Of a stretch of DNA of 64,000 nt, positions 25,724 to 34,300 are shown in pieces. Both the position numbers and the translations under genes were made by a program. Under the pieces are notes generated by a model. It did no database searches and was not told the origin of the DNA. It saw nothing but the letters and a program-made list of their open reading frames with translations. The stretch lies in assembly GCA_964645655.1 (NCBI GenBank), contig CAZXZS010000003.1, positions 186,001 through 250,000 on the forward strand, given 5' to 3'. Every line of letters begins with the position of its first letter. The stretch's first letter is position 1. This DNA is from JAGOUA01 sp964645655. GTDB lineage: Bacteria > Patescibacteriota > Patescibacteriia > 2-12-FULL-60-25.

Positions 25724-26422
25724 ATGCCCTTCATCATCAAACGCGTTCACCTGTCCGGGTCTTTGGGGGAAGACCTGCGTGAATTGCGTGAACGGGCGGG
25801 ACTGACGATCGAGCAGGCCGCACACCAAACGAAGGTCGTTCCTTCGACCATTCGCGCCTGGGAACAGGGTTCGTGGTCTAGTTTCGGGTCGGAGGTGGCC
25901 TATCTGGAGCGGATGCTGATGGGGTACGTCCGTGCGTTTGGCGGGCGCGAATCGTTTTACCTCAACAAGTTCCACCAGGAATTGGCGGCGCTCAACGTCA
26001 AGCCGGTGAAGGCGCAGATCCAGGAGATGCGTCCGTTTAAGGGAATCGACCTGTTTTTGACCGCGCGGGCCCGCGTCGCCTTGTTGCTTTGCCTCTTCGT
26101 CTCCAGCCTGGGCTTCTATGTCGTGGCCCAGGCCCGCTCGCTTGCCGCCCCGCCGCCCCTCGAGATCTACGCCCCTCAAGATGGGCAGCGTCTGGAAGAG
26201 CCGATCGTCCACGTGCAAGGACGCACCAGCCCAGAAGCGACCGTTTTCGTGAATGAGCAGCCGGCGACCCTGCGTGAGGACGGAACCTTTGAGCTTAATT
26301 TGGAGATCCCGCGCGGTTCCACCGAGCTTCAGGTGCGCGTGAAGAAGCGCCACAGCAAAGACGTGATCGGGACGCGGCGCGTCGTGTTTGAGCGCGATTC
26401 CGAGCCGGTCCAGGAGCTCTGA
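25724..26422 (+). CDS. rodZ: RodZ-like helix-turn-helix membrane protein
   Basis: A 232-residue protein with the RodZ layout: an N-terminal HTH_25-type domain (about 12-80, LRELRERAGLTIEQAAHQTK and STIRAWEQG), a transmembrane helix (about 112-135), then a periplasmic Ig-like beta domain (PLEIYAPQDGQRLEEPIVHV onward). RodZ links the MreB cytoskeleton to the elongation machinery. Here the C-terminal domain resembles bacterial Ig-like folds rather than the standard DUF4115, so the symbol is by architecture. It follows ftsK by 3 bases. Confidence 0.75.
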   Translation: MPFIIKRVHLSGSLGEDLRELRERAGLTIEQAAHQTKVVPSTIRAWEQGSWSSFGSEVAYLERMLMGYVRAFGGRESFYLNKFHQELAALNVKPVKAQIQEMRPFKGIDLFLTARARVALLLCLFVSSLGFYVVAQARSLAAPPPLEIYAPQDGQRLEEPIVHVQGRTSPEATVFVNEQPATLREDGTFELNLEIPRGSTELQVRVKKRHSKDVIGTRRVVFERDSEPVQEL

Positions 26423-26440
26423 CCGCCCCCCGCCAGAGAA

Positions 26441-26463
26441 GAGGCCGAATCTCGGTCTTTTTT
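26441..26463 (+). terminator. Terminator of ftsK-rodZ
   Basis: Stem AGGCCGA-ATC-TCGGTCT, then TTTTTT. Confidence 0.8.
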
Positions 26464-26473
26464 CGTATGCATG

Positions 26474-26493
26474 AAAAAAGCGCCAAGGGCGCT
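26474..26493 (-). terminator. Terminator of the frameshifted gene
   Basis: Stem AGCGCC-CTT-GGCGCT followed by TTTTTT on the minus strand, starting right at the TAG stop of the second reading frame. Confidence 0.9.
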
Positions 26494-26811
26494 AGAACGG
26501 GAAACGACGCAGGAGGTCGTTCGTCAGGAGGCCGGCCACGAAGGCCACGGCGAGGGACCCGAGGGGGTCAAGGCCTCCCAGGTAGGTTCCTCCCAGGAAG
26601 GTGGCGACGGCGATGAGGCTTGGGAAGGGGGCCATGATGGGTTGCTTTCCGTTGGCGGCGGGGGCAGGAGGGTGGTGCGCCCGGACTCGGAGCGTACGCC
26701 CCAGGTCAGCACATGATGGGGGAGGGCGACCTGTCCGAGGACGGCCGTCGGTTGGAGGCGTGGGCGCCGGGCGGGCGGTTGGAAGCGGGTGGATTCGTTT
26801 TCGGTGTCCAT
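26492..26811 (-). pseudogene. Small membrane protein gene with a frameshift
   Basis: The first frame starts at the ATG 26811 (MDTENESTRFQPPARRPRLQ), with AAGGA 7 bases upstream and a TTGACA-17-TAGGAT promoter. It runs through VALPHHVLTWGVRSESGRTTLLPP. The second frame, -1 relative to it, then codes two hydrophobic stretches (MAPFPSLIAVATFLGGTYLG and LGSLAVAFVAGLLTNDLL) and stops at 26492 directly on a terminator. The first frame alone turns into Pro/Ser-rich shadow sequence. Adding one C to the C5 run at 26660-26664 would join them into about 106 residues with two membrane helices. It may be a real mutation, an assembly error or programmed slippage. Confidence 0.65.
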
Positions 26812-26847
26812 TAGGTTCCTTACGCCTCTTTGGGAGAGGGGGGAAGA

Positions 26848-26876
26848 ATCCTATCAAGCGATGGTGGTTTTGTCAA
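26848..26876 (-). promoter_or_regulatory. Promoter of the frameshifted membrane gene
   Basis: Minus strand TTGACA, 17 bp, TAGGAT. Confidence 0.75.
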
Positions 26877-26943
26877 TGAACATCGCGCGCCTGTTTGTTC
26901 TTGGTTCGCTAATTTTCGCTCAATACAGCGAAATCTGCTTAAG

Positions 26944-26969
26944 AAAAAACCGCATCACTTGGATGCGGT
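26944..26969 (-). terminator. Second hairpin downstream of rpsO
   Basis: Stem ACCGCATC/GATGCGGT followed by TTTTTT on the minus strand. Confidence 0.8.
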
Positions 26970-27007
26970 GGGGGTTCAGGGTCCGAAGCCGCCCATGCTG
27001 TGAGCCT

Positions 27008-27039
27008 GAAAAACAAACACCCGCCCTTCGGGCAGGTGT
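27008..27039 (-). terminator. Terminator of rpsO
   Basis: Stem ACACCTGCCC-GAA-GGGCGGGTGT, then TTGTTTTT on the minus strand. Confidence 0.85.
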
Positions 27040-27046
27040 CGTGCGT

Positions 27047-27307
27047 TTAGATGGCGAGCTTGCTCATGAGCTCGTCGTAGGCCTTGGCGTCCTCGCGCTT
27101 GAGGTACTTCATCTGGCGGCGGCGCTCGCTGACCTTCTTGATCAGGCCGCGGCGGGACGAGTGGTCCTTCTTGTGGGTCTGGAGGTGCTTGATGAGTTCG
27201 TTGACCTCGGCGGTGAGCAGGGCGATCTGGACCTGTGGGGAGCCGGTGTCGTTGGCATGGGTCTTGTACTTCTCGATGAGCTTCTTCTTTTGGTTGGCGT
27301 CCAACAT
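27047..27307 (-). CDS. rpsO: 30S ribosomal protein S15
   Basis: Primary 16S-binding protein of the small subunit, 86 residues. The family signature is complete: HANDTGSPQVQIALLTAEVN (about 17-36), then LIKHLQTHKKDHSSRRGLIK and RRRQMKYLKREDAKAYDELM. The gene has a consensus promoter 126 bases upstream. The leader holds two hairpins (27337-27363, GGTTCTG/CAGAACC, and 27380-27404), a possible autoregulatory site since S15 commonly represses its own mRNA. No SD is obvious before the ATG. Confidence 0.98.
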   Translation of the reverse strand: MLDANQKKKLIEKYKTHANDTGSPQVQIALLTAEVNELIKHLQTHKKDHSSRRGLIKKVSERRRQMKYLKREDAKAYDELMSKLAI

Positions 27308-27432
27308 AAGGATGGAGGGGGCCGGGGACGATCGTCGGTTCTGGCTTCGGAAAAGGCAGAACCCACCAGCGTGTCTGCGCGCCCGAGAGGACTCCCTCGG
27401 GGCGTAACCCGGCGTTAAGGGTAAGCCAGCCT

Positions 27433-27461
27433 TTTATAGGTCAAACGCCATCTTTTGTCAA
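27433..27461 (-). promoter_or_regulatory. Consensus promoter of rpsO
   Basis: Minus strand TTGACA (27456-27461), 17 bp, TATAAA (27433-27438). The -35 lies just after the T run of the upstream gene's terminator. Confidence 0.88.
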
Positions 27462-27462
27462 G

Positions 27463-27490
27463 AAAAAGCCCCGCCACGGGAGGGCGGGGG
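27463..27490 (-). terminator. Terminator of the 27491-28330 gene
   Basis: Stem CCCCGCC...GGCGGGGC followed by TTTTTCTT on the minus strand. Confidence 0.85.
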
Positions 27491-28330
27491 TCAGGAAGGG
27501 GCCAGGCGGCGCAGGGCGCCCTGGATGTAGCGGATCGTGCGTTCGGGGTCGACGGGCTTGCCGAAGCCCGGGGAGAGCTGGCGGTGGGCGTCGAGCGAGA
27601 ACTCGCGCGTCTCCGCCCAGATGGGGTCGAGGACCGAGAGGGTTTCGGGCCCCAGCCGGCCCGAGACGATGGGCTCGACGCGCGGGGCCTGGCGGTGCAT
27701 CGCTTGAACGAAGCGCAGCGCCTGGTGCGGGTCGAGCTCGCTGCCGAAACGCCGCCCGCAGCCGTCCCAGAGGACGTGGGTGATGGCGCCGCCATGCGTC
27801 GCGAGGTGCGCGCCGTACCGGGTCATGAGGGCGCTGACGCAGGCCTCCGGATCGTCCTGGTGGCTCGCCTGGACGGTGGTGCCGAGGTGGATGATGAGCC
27901 GCAGCCGGGGGTACCGCGCCTTGAGCATCCCGATCAGGTCCACGCTCGGCAGGCGGCGGTCGTTGTCGAGGTGGAGCAGGTCGGGCTCCTGCCCGAGATA
28001 GGCGAACATGGCGTTCAGCTCCTCGAACAGGGGTTCCGCCCCTTCCGTCTCGCTGCGGGCGTGTAGCGTCAGCGGGGCGAGGCGCTCGGTGGTGAACGCC
28101 TTGAGGGCCTTGGCCTGCGCGGCGTCCGGCATGAAGGTGTTCCAGGGCGCGCGGACGGGCTTGTTCTGGATGCGCGCCGGCGTGAGCAGGATGCCCACGC
28201 TCAGGCCGATGTGATCGGGCAGGGCGGGTTCGCAGGCGGCCAGGACCTTCTGCGTGTCGTTGGGGTCGGTGGCCAGGAACCCGACCAGCCGCGCGCGCGG
28301 CTGCAGCGAGGCGTCGTGAATCGCGTCCAT
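27491..28330 (-). CDS. Unknown protein, possible TIM barrel
   Basis: A soluble 279-residue protein with alternating strand/helix character. The order of features resembles phosphoribosylanthranilate-isomerase-like TIM barrels: VGFLATDPNDTQKVL early, LHLDNDRRLPSVDLIGMLKA, LRLIIHLGTTVQ, ITHVLWDGCGRRFGSELD, then PIVSGRLGPETLSVL and SLDAHRQLSP near the end. The catalytic Cys and Asp of TrpF cannot be matched with confidence, so no enzyme is assigned. GGAGGT lies 8 bases before the ATG at 28330. It forms a single-gene unit with promoter and terminator. Confidence 0.68.
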   Translation of the reverse strand: MDAIHDASLQPRARLVGFLATDPNDTQKVLAACEPALPDHIGLSVGILLTPARIQNKPVRAPWNTFMPDAAQAKALKAFTTERLAPLTLHARSETEGAEPLFEELNAMFAYLGQEPDLLHLDNDRRLPSVDLIGMLKARYPRLRLIIHLGTTVQASHQDDPEACVSALMTRYGAHLATHGGAITHVLWDGCGRRFGSELDPHQALRFVQAMHRQAPRVEPIVSGRLGPETLSVLDPIWAETREFSLDAHRQLSPGFGKPVDPERTIRYIQGALRRLAPS

Positions 28331-28350
28331 CAATGAGAACCTCCGTCGCG

Positions 28351-28379
28351 ATGCTATTCCTTCTTGGGTGAAAGGGCAA
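28351..28379 (-). promoter_or_regulatory. Promoter of the 27491-28330 gene
   Basis: Minus strand TTGCCC, 17 bp, TAGCAT. Confidence 0.6.
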
Positions 28380-28417
28380 GCGGTGTCGACGCGGATCGCG
28401 AATTAGGGCGTTCGCCT

Positions 28418-28443
28418 CAAAAAAATCCCCGACAGGATCGGGG
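28418..28443 (-). terminator. Terminator of the 28444-28728 gene
   Basis: Stem CCCCGA-TCCTG-TCGGGG then ATTTTTTT on the minus strand. Confidence 0.92.
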
Positions 28444-28728
28444 TCAGAGCCGGAGCTCCAGGCGGTCGAGCAGCTCGGCGAGCGTGGTCACGATGATCTC
28501 CCAGAACCCGCGCCGCACCAACGCGATGGTGATGCGGTGCTGGAGGGTTCCGGCATCGACGATCGTCGCCAGGGCCTCCCCGAGCGCCTGTCCGCTGCTG
28601 AGGCCGGAATAGATGAAGCAGGGGATGGGGCGGTCGGCATCCGTGAGCGTGAGGCGTGCCGGAATGAGATGGAATCCGGGGCCCGGCTTCTGCGGGGCGA
28701 CACGTCCGAGCGTGGTATACGAGCACAT
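28444..28728 (-). CDS. Unknown 94-residue protein
   Basis: A short protein starting MCSYTTLGRVAPQKPGPGFH, with a strong GGAGG site 6 bases before the ATG and its own terminator. It seems a compact alpha/beta fold (IPARLTLTDADRPIPCFIY, then ALGEALATIVDAG, and a helical end WEIIVTTLAELLDRLELRL). No signal peptide. Function unknown; it follows the small ORF/RNA unit at 28.8-29.0 kb. Confidence 0.65.
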   Translation of the reverse strand: MCSYTTLGRVAPQKPGPGFHLIPARLTLTDADRPIPCFIYSGLSSGQALGEALATIVDAGTLQHRITIALVRRGFWEIIVTTLAELLDRLELRL

Positions 28729-28795
28729 GGGCGCCTCCTGGATGGGTTGAAGGGCGGGAGGATGACCGTCGCTACGGGCATCCGGCACGCCCTTC

Positions 28796-28830
28796 AACAA
28801 AGAACGCCAGCGCGGGAAGGCGCTGGCGTT
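28796..28830 (-). terminator. Terminator of the short 28.85-28.98 kb unit
   Basis: Eleven-pair stem AACGCCAGCGC/GCGCTGGCGTT followed on the minus strand by CTTTGTTG, a weak T tract. Confidence 0.6.
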
Positions 28831-28852
28831 CGTGGGGCCACCGGGCAGGTGG

Positions 28853-28978
28853 TTACGGACGATTCCCCGGATGGGCCGAGGGCGAGCCAGCGCGTGAGGT
28901 GCGAATGCAAATCACAAAATTGCACGTGCAGGCGCGCTTGAGGCTGGCGTAGCGGTTCAGGTTGGCGGCGGGAACCAT
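28853..28978 (-). CDS. Possible 41-residue peptide or small RNA
   Basis: Minus-strand frame starting MVPAANLNRYASLKRACTC, with three closely spaced cysteines (CTCNFVIC) and no SD. It sits between a plausible promoter (28993-29020) and a terminator (28796-28830), giving a transcript of about 180 bases. The unit looks real; whether it is translated is open. Confidence 0.3.
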   Translation of the reverse strand: MVPAANLNRYASLKRACTCNFVICIRTSRAGSPSAHPGNRP

Positions 28979-28985
28979 ATCGGCT

Positions 28986-30560
28986 TCATTCTACGATAGC
29001 ATGCTCGGCGGTAGGCGCAAGAGGGGCTTCGATGCCGAGCCAGATGCGGGCGTAGCGGAGGGCTTCGAGGCGTGTCTCGAGGATGCCCTCATCACGCAGT
29101 TTCTCGATCTTCTTGATCAGGACGCCGATCTCTTTTCCGGGCTCCATGCCGAGGCTGACGAGGTCGCGCCCCTGCAGGAGTTTTTCTTTGCTCTCTCGAT
29201 CTAAGTCGTATTGCTCAACGGCTTCGGCGAAGCGCTCGCCGGGGACATAGGGCTCTGTTGCGGCGCCAGGAAGCGTGCGGCCGCGCGAGTCCGCTTCGGA
29301 AGCGGCCAGGAGCACGCGCCAAGAGACGGCGCCAAGTCGCTTCAAGAGGCGGCGGATGTTGTTCGCGTATTGCCGCCGATCGATTCTCCCCTCTTCATAG
29401 GCTCGCGAAAGCACGCCGGGCTTGAGGTGTTCCGCCGCGATGAGAGCGGCTGCCTCCACAATGAACCCTGGGGTGCGAAGGCGTTCCAGGAAATCTTTCG
29501 TCGGTTCGACGCCAGCTTCCTCGTGCCCGCGTGAGCGAATGCGCCCGTCTTCAAACGTTGTCGTGCTCGGCTTGCCGAAATCGTGGCAAAGCGCGCCCAT
29601 GACGATGGCAAATGCCTCGTCTTTTGAAAGGTGTCCCTGTTCGCGACGGACGATCCGTGCGGCGGCGTCCACGACCATGAGGGTATGGGTCCAGACGTCG
29701 CCTTCGGGATGCCATTCCGGCTCTTGCGGGGTGTCGATAAGGGCGTGGAGTTCGGGATACAGGCGCTCGATGATGCCGAGCTCGCGCATCAGGTTGAGCC
29801 CGATGGATGGACGTTCCGCTTTCAGGAGGAGCTTTTTCCATTCCTCGAGGCGTCGTTCGGCGCTCAGTTGCTCAAGATCGCCCCGTTCCATCATCTCACG
29901 CATCAGGCTCATGGTGTCCACGTCCGGTCGCATGTTCATCCGTGCCGAAAACTGGACGGCGCGATAGACGCGTAAGGGGTCATCCTGAAAACGTTCACGA
30001 TCGGTTGCGCGTAGGACGTGCGCGTTCAGGTCGGCGATCGCGCCAAAATGATCGATGATCTCGCCCGTGAGCGGATCGGCGGCCAGCGTATTCATGGTGA
30101 AGTCACGCCGTCGCGCCGCTTCGGCCACGCTGAGGAACGGGTCGCTCACGATCTGCACGTCGCTGTCGGCGCGCGATTCGGTGCGGGGGAGCGAGATGTC
30201 GAGGTCGAGCCCCGCCTCGAGGGAGACCTTGAAGATGCCGAAGGAGGCGCCGATGAGGTCCGCCTTCCGCGAAAACGTGCGCTGGATTGTCTCGACGAGC
30301 TCATCGACCGTAAGACCATATACCTCGATATCGAGGTCCTTCGGATGGAGGCCAAGCAGCGCATCACGCACGAACCCGCCCACGATGAGGGCGCGTGGCG
30401 CCTCCGCTTCCGGCTTGCGGGGCTGCCGCTCGACCGCCCTCGCAAGGGCGCGTGCGCCGTTCAGGAGGACCTCGTTTTGCGCGAACAGCCGTTCGCGCCA
30501 GATCTCGGGATCGTTCGGGATCCGTTCGCGTGACCACTCAAAGGACGGCTCGGGGTTCAT
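28986..30560 (-). CDS. cca: CCA-adding enzyme / tRNA nucleotidyltransferase with HD domain
   Basis: Class II tRNA nucleotidyltransferase family, 524 residues, which builds or repairs tRNA CCA ends. The head domain has GGFVRDALLG (61-70) and catalytic DLD (D75, D77), then ARRRDFTMNTLAAD and the RNA-binding domain starting at DDPLRVYRAVQFSARM. An HD phosphohydrolase domain follows (THTLMVVDAAARI, then LCHDFGKPSTT), as in bacterial multifunctional enzymes. Both tRNAs in this window already encode CCA, so repair may be its main job. A poly(A) polymerase role cannot be excluded from sequence. Confidence 0.93.
   Translation of the reverse strand: MNPEPSFEWSRERIPNDPEIWRERLFAQNEVLLNGARALARAVERQPRKPEAEAPRALIVGGFVRDALLGLHPKDLDIEVYGLTVDELVETIQRTFSRKADLIGASFGIFKVSLEAGLDLDISLPRTESRADSDVQIVSDPFLSVAEAARRRDFTMNTLAADPLTGEIIDHFGAIADLNAHVLRATDRERFQDDPLRVYRAVQFSARMNMRPDVDTMSLMREMMERGDLEQLSAERRLEEWKKLLLKAERPSIGLNLMRELGIIERLYPELHALIDTPQEPEWHPEGDVWTHTLMVVDAAARIVRREQGHLSKDEAFAIVMGALCHDFGKPSTTTFEDGRIRSRGHEEAGVEPTKDFLERLRTPGFIVEAAALIAAEHLKPGVLSRAYEEGRIDRRQYANNIRRLLKRLGAVSWRVLLAASEADSRGRTLPGAATEPYVPGERFAEAVEQYDLDRESKEKLLQGRDLVSLGMEPGKEIGVLIKKIEKLRDEGILETRLEALRYARIWLGIEAPLAPTAEHAIVE
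28993..29020 (-). promoter_or_regulatory. Promoter inside the 3' end of cca
   Basis: Minus strand TTGCGC, 16 bp, TATCGT with TG before the hexamer (TGCTATCGT), as at tRNA-Ser. It would drive the short unit at 28.8-29.0 kb. Confidence 0.4.
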
Positions 30561-30614
30561 GCGGAGAGTTTAGCATGAATCGTCGGTTTGCGGAGCGGTG
30601 TGCGAACGCTCTTT

Positions 30615-31121
30615 TTATTCCTCACGAAAGCAGCTATAGCCGTGCAGGTCTACGCGAAGCCGTGCGTTCGCATGGTCACAGTCAAGGGAGAGGCGATATT
30701 CGAAATGCCCTCCTCCGCGCTTGCCGAAACGTTCGTTTCGGATGAAGCCGTTAAAGGTCCGACAAGCTTCCTTATTAAGCGGCGCGGTTGCCCCGTCTAC
30801 GTGGACGTATCCGAGGGGATGGATTGGGGGTCGAGAGCTTAGTGGTTCATCGCCGGGAAAGAGGGTGATCGTCCGTTCGGCGCCCGTATCCAGATCGAGA
30901 AATGAGATAACAGGCCTCATGAGCCGCTCGCGGCAGGTGATCTGTGATCCTTTCCAGACCCGCCTCTTGGTCGGGCTTTCGATCTCGATACTTCCGAAGG
31001 TCGGCAAGAACGGGGCGAATATAGGGAAGAGGGCGATACCGAACAGGGTGGCGAGGCAAGCACCGCCAATCCATCCGATCCAGCGACGCTCGTATAGATA
31101 CGGCTTTTTTTCTGTGGACAT
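30615..31121 (-). CDS. Unknown membrane-anchored protein
   Basis: A 168-residue protein with one N-terminal membrane helix (about 15-42, WIGWIGGACLATLFGIALF) and an exported domain of about 120 residues. The domain has four cysteines (ITCRERL, EACRTF, LDCDH, YSCFREE), so one or two disulfides are possible outside the cell. No family recognised. It sits between cca and leuS and is divergent from leuS. Confidence 0.7.
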   Translation of the reverse strand: MSTEKKPYLYERRWIGWIGGACLATLFGIALFPIFAPFLPTFGSIEIESPTKRRVWKGSQITCRERLMRPVISFLDLDTGAERTITLFPGDEPLSSRPPIHPLGYVHVDGATAPLNKEACRTFNGFIRNERFGKRGGGHFEYRLSLDCDHANARLRVDLHGYSCFREE

Positions 31122-31257
31122 TTCCGCATCATATCATGACCGGATTTTCCGGCTCCTAGAATCGTGGGCACCGGTTTTAATGGGCTGTTTAGACGCTCCT
31201 ATTCTAGCCTGCATTCCGTTATGATTCTAGGATCCGGAAACGGCCTTCACCGCTCCC

Positions 31258-31286
31258 TAGCCAACCCCTCTTTTTCATGTTATCTT
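31258..31286 (+). promoter_or_regulatory. Promoter of leuS
   Basis: TAGCCA, 17 bp, TATCTT; ATG 15 bases downstream. The -35 is one base from the TTGCCA seen at rpmH, ychF and yebC. Confidence 0.55.
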
Positions 31287-31301
31287 AGCCTCATTCCTCC
31301 T

Positions 31302-34300
31302 ATGTCCCACCGTCCCATCCACGATCTCGAGGCCCGTTGGCAAGCCCAATGGGAGCTTGATGGCGTCTACCGTACTGGCCGCCGTCCCGACGCGGAGCCG
31401 TTTTTTGGCCTGGTTGAGTTTCCGTTCCCGTCTGGGGATGGGCTGCATGTGGGGCACGTCCGCTCGTACGTCGCCATCGACGCCTATACCCGTCGCCAAC
31501 GGATGTTGGGGAAAGACGTCCTGTATCCCATCGGTTGGGACGCGTTCGGGTTGCCGACCGAAAACTACGCCCTCAAACACAAGATCGCGCCCAGTGTCGC
31601 GACGGCCAAGAACGTGGCCAATTTCACGCGCCAGTTCAAGTCGCTGGGCGTCGGATTCGACTGGTCCCGCGAGATCGATACGACCGACCCCGCCTATTAC
31701 AAGTGGACCCAATGGCAATTCCTGCAATTCGTAAAGCATGGCATGGCCTACAAGGCCGCATCCACCATCAACTGGTGTCCCAAGTGCAAGATCGGCCTCG
31801 CGAACGAGGAGGCGCAGGGCGGCGTGTGCGAGCGCTGCGGCAACCCTGTCGAAAAGCGCGAGAAGTCCCAGTGGATGATCCGGATCACCGCCTATGCGGA
31901 ACGCCTGTTGCGTGATCTCGACGGCGTCGACTATCTCGATAAGGTGAAAGCCCAGCAGCGCAACTGGATCGGCAAGAGCGCGGGGGCCCACGTGTCGTTT
32001 GCCCTGCGCGTTCCGGGACAGGAGGAGGCGATGCGCGCCGTGACCGTTTTCACGACCCGTCCTGACACGATCTTCGGCGTCACGTTCCTGCTGATTTCCC
32101 CCGAGTTGGCGAAGCGCTGGATCGACCTCGGCTGGCAGGCTCCTGAGGACGTGCAGGCGTACGTCACGATGGCGTTGTCGCGTGCCGAGACCGAACGGTC
32201 GGCGGAAGGGAAGGAAAAGACGGGGGTCGCGACCGGCATGTTGGCCGTGAATCCGGTCGATGGCCGCGAGGTCCCGGTGTGGGTCGCCGATTATGTCTTG
32301 GGGAATTATGGAACCGGTGCCGTGATGGCGGTCCCCGGGCATGACGAACGCGATTTCGCGTTTGCCACGGCCTTTGGCCTGCCCATCCGCCATGTCGTCG
32401 CGCCGAAGCGGATCGACAAGAAAAACCCCCCGGTTGAAGGAAAAAAGAATGTCGAGCGGCAGACCGTGCAGGCGATCGTGCGCGATCCGCGGACCGGGAA
32501 GATCCTCTGCCTGAAATGGAAAGAGCAGCCCTGGACCACGTTCATCGTCGGTGGCGTGGAGGAGGGTGAGGATCTCGTCGAGGCCGCCCGTCGGGAGATC
32601 CGGGAGGAGACGGGCTATACGAACCCGACCTTCCGACGCGTGCTGGGCGGTCCGGTCCATGCCGAATATTTTGCCGCGCACAAAGACGAGAATCGCATCG
32701 CCTACGCGACAGCCGTCCTCTTTGATCTCGAGGATGATGCGCGTGAGGCCGTCGCTCCGGAAGAGCTCGCCAAGCATGAGCCTGTCTGGTTGGACCAGCG
32801 GGAGCTGACGCCTGCCTCGCTCAACTGCTCCGAGCTCGACGTTTGGCTGCCACGTCTTGCCGATTCCGCCAAGGATGTCATGGAAGAGGAAGGGGTCGCG
32901 GTGGACTCCGGCTGGCTCACCGGCTTGCCGACGTGGAAGGCGAAAGAGGACATGCTGTCTTGGCTGGAAGAGAAGGGGAGCGGTACGCGTGCGACCACGT
33001 ATAAGCTGCGTGATTGGGTGTTTTCGCGCCAGCGGTATTGGGGTGAGCCGATCCCGCTCGTGCATTGCCCTGCGTGCGCGGCCAAGAGGCAGAAGGTCCT
33101 GCTCGTGCATGGGTATGCCGGCGGGGCGGACAGGAACTGGTTCCCGTGGATGAGGGCGCGCCTGGAAGCGGCCGGATTCGAGGTGCTCGCCCCGACCTTG
33201 CCGAATCCCAAGCATCCGGATTTTGCCGCATGGATGGACGCGCTCGCGCCGCTCGTTGCGCAGTTGGGTCCGCAAGACGTGGTCGTGGCCCACAGCATGG
33301 GCGGGAAGGCGGCGATCCACGCGTTGGCGAAGGCGAAGGTCCGTGTCGGTCACCTGCTACTGGTCGCCTCGAGCGTGTTCCTGCCCGTGGAGGAGCGTGA
33401 TTGGGAGCGCTTGGCGGCGATGTGGCCCGGCATGGATGTCGCCGCCGTGAAGGCGTTCTGGTCTGCCGAACCGTTGCCCGCCGATCTCGCCGCGCTTGCG
33501 GAAGACCGCCAGTTCATCGCGTCCTCGGATGATCCGTTGGTGCCAGCCGCCAGCTTGCAGGCGATTCCCGATGGTTGGTTCCGCCAAGTCTGGGAAGGGT
33601 TCGGCCATTTCCAAGGCGCCGAGTATCCGGAGCTCCTTGAACGCATCCTCGCGACCCAGCATCACGGCTGGATGCCGCTTCCGGAGTCGAGCCTGCCGCT
33701 GACGCTGCCGCCGATCGAGACCTATGAGCCTTCCGAGACGGGCGAATCGCCGCTCGCGAGCATGGAGTCCTGGGTGAAGACGACCTGTCCCGCCTGTGGC
33801 GGCCCGGCGACGCGCGAGACGGACACGATGCCGAACTGGGCCGGCTCGAGCTGGTATTTCCTGCGTTATACGGACCCGAAAAACGATCAGGCCCTTGCCT
33901 CGCCCGAAGCGCTCAAGCGCTGGATGCCGGTCGACCTGTATGACGGCGGGATGGAACACACGACCTTGCACCTCCTGTATTCGCGCTTCTGGCACAAGTT
34001 CCTGTGGGATGTGGGCGTCTTGCCGCGCGAGATCGGGTCGGAACCGTACCAAAAGCGCCGTTCGCATGGCCTCGTCCTGGCGGCCGGGGGCGAAAAGATG
34101 TCGAAATCAAAGGGAAACGTCGTGAATCCGGATGACGTGGTCGCCCAATACGGGGCCGACGTCCTCCGTGTGTACGAGCTGTTCATGGGGCCGTTCGACC
34201 AGCCGGTCCCGTGGGACACCAACGGGATCGAGGGCGTACGGAAGTTCCTCGACCGCGTCTGGAACGTGTATGAGGCCGCGGCGCGACCACAGGAGACGCC

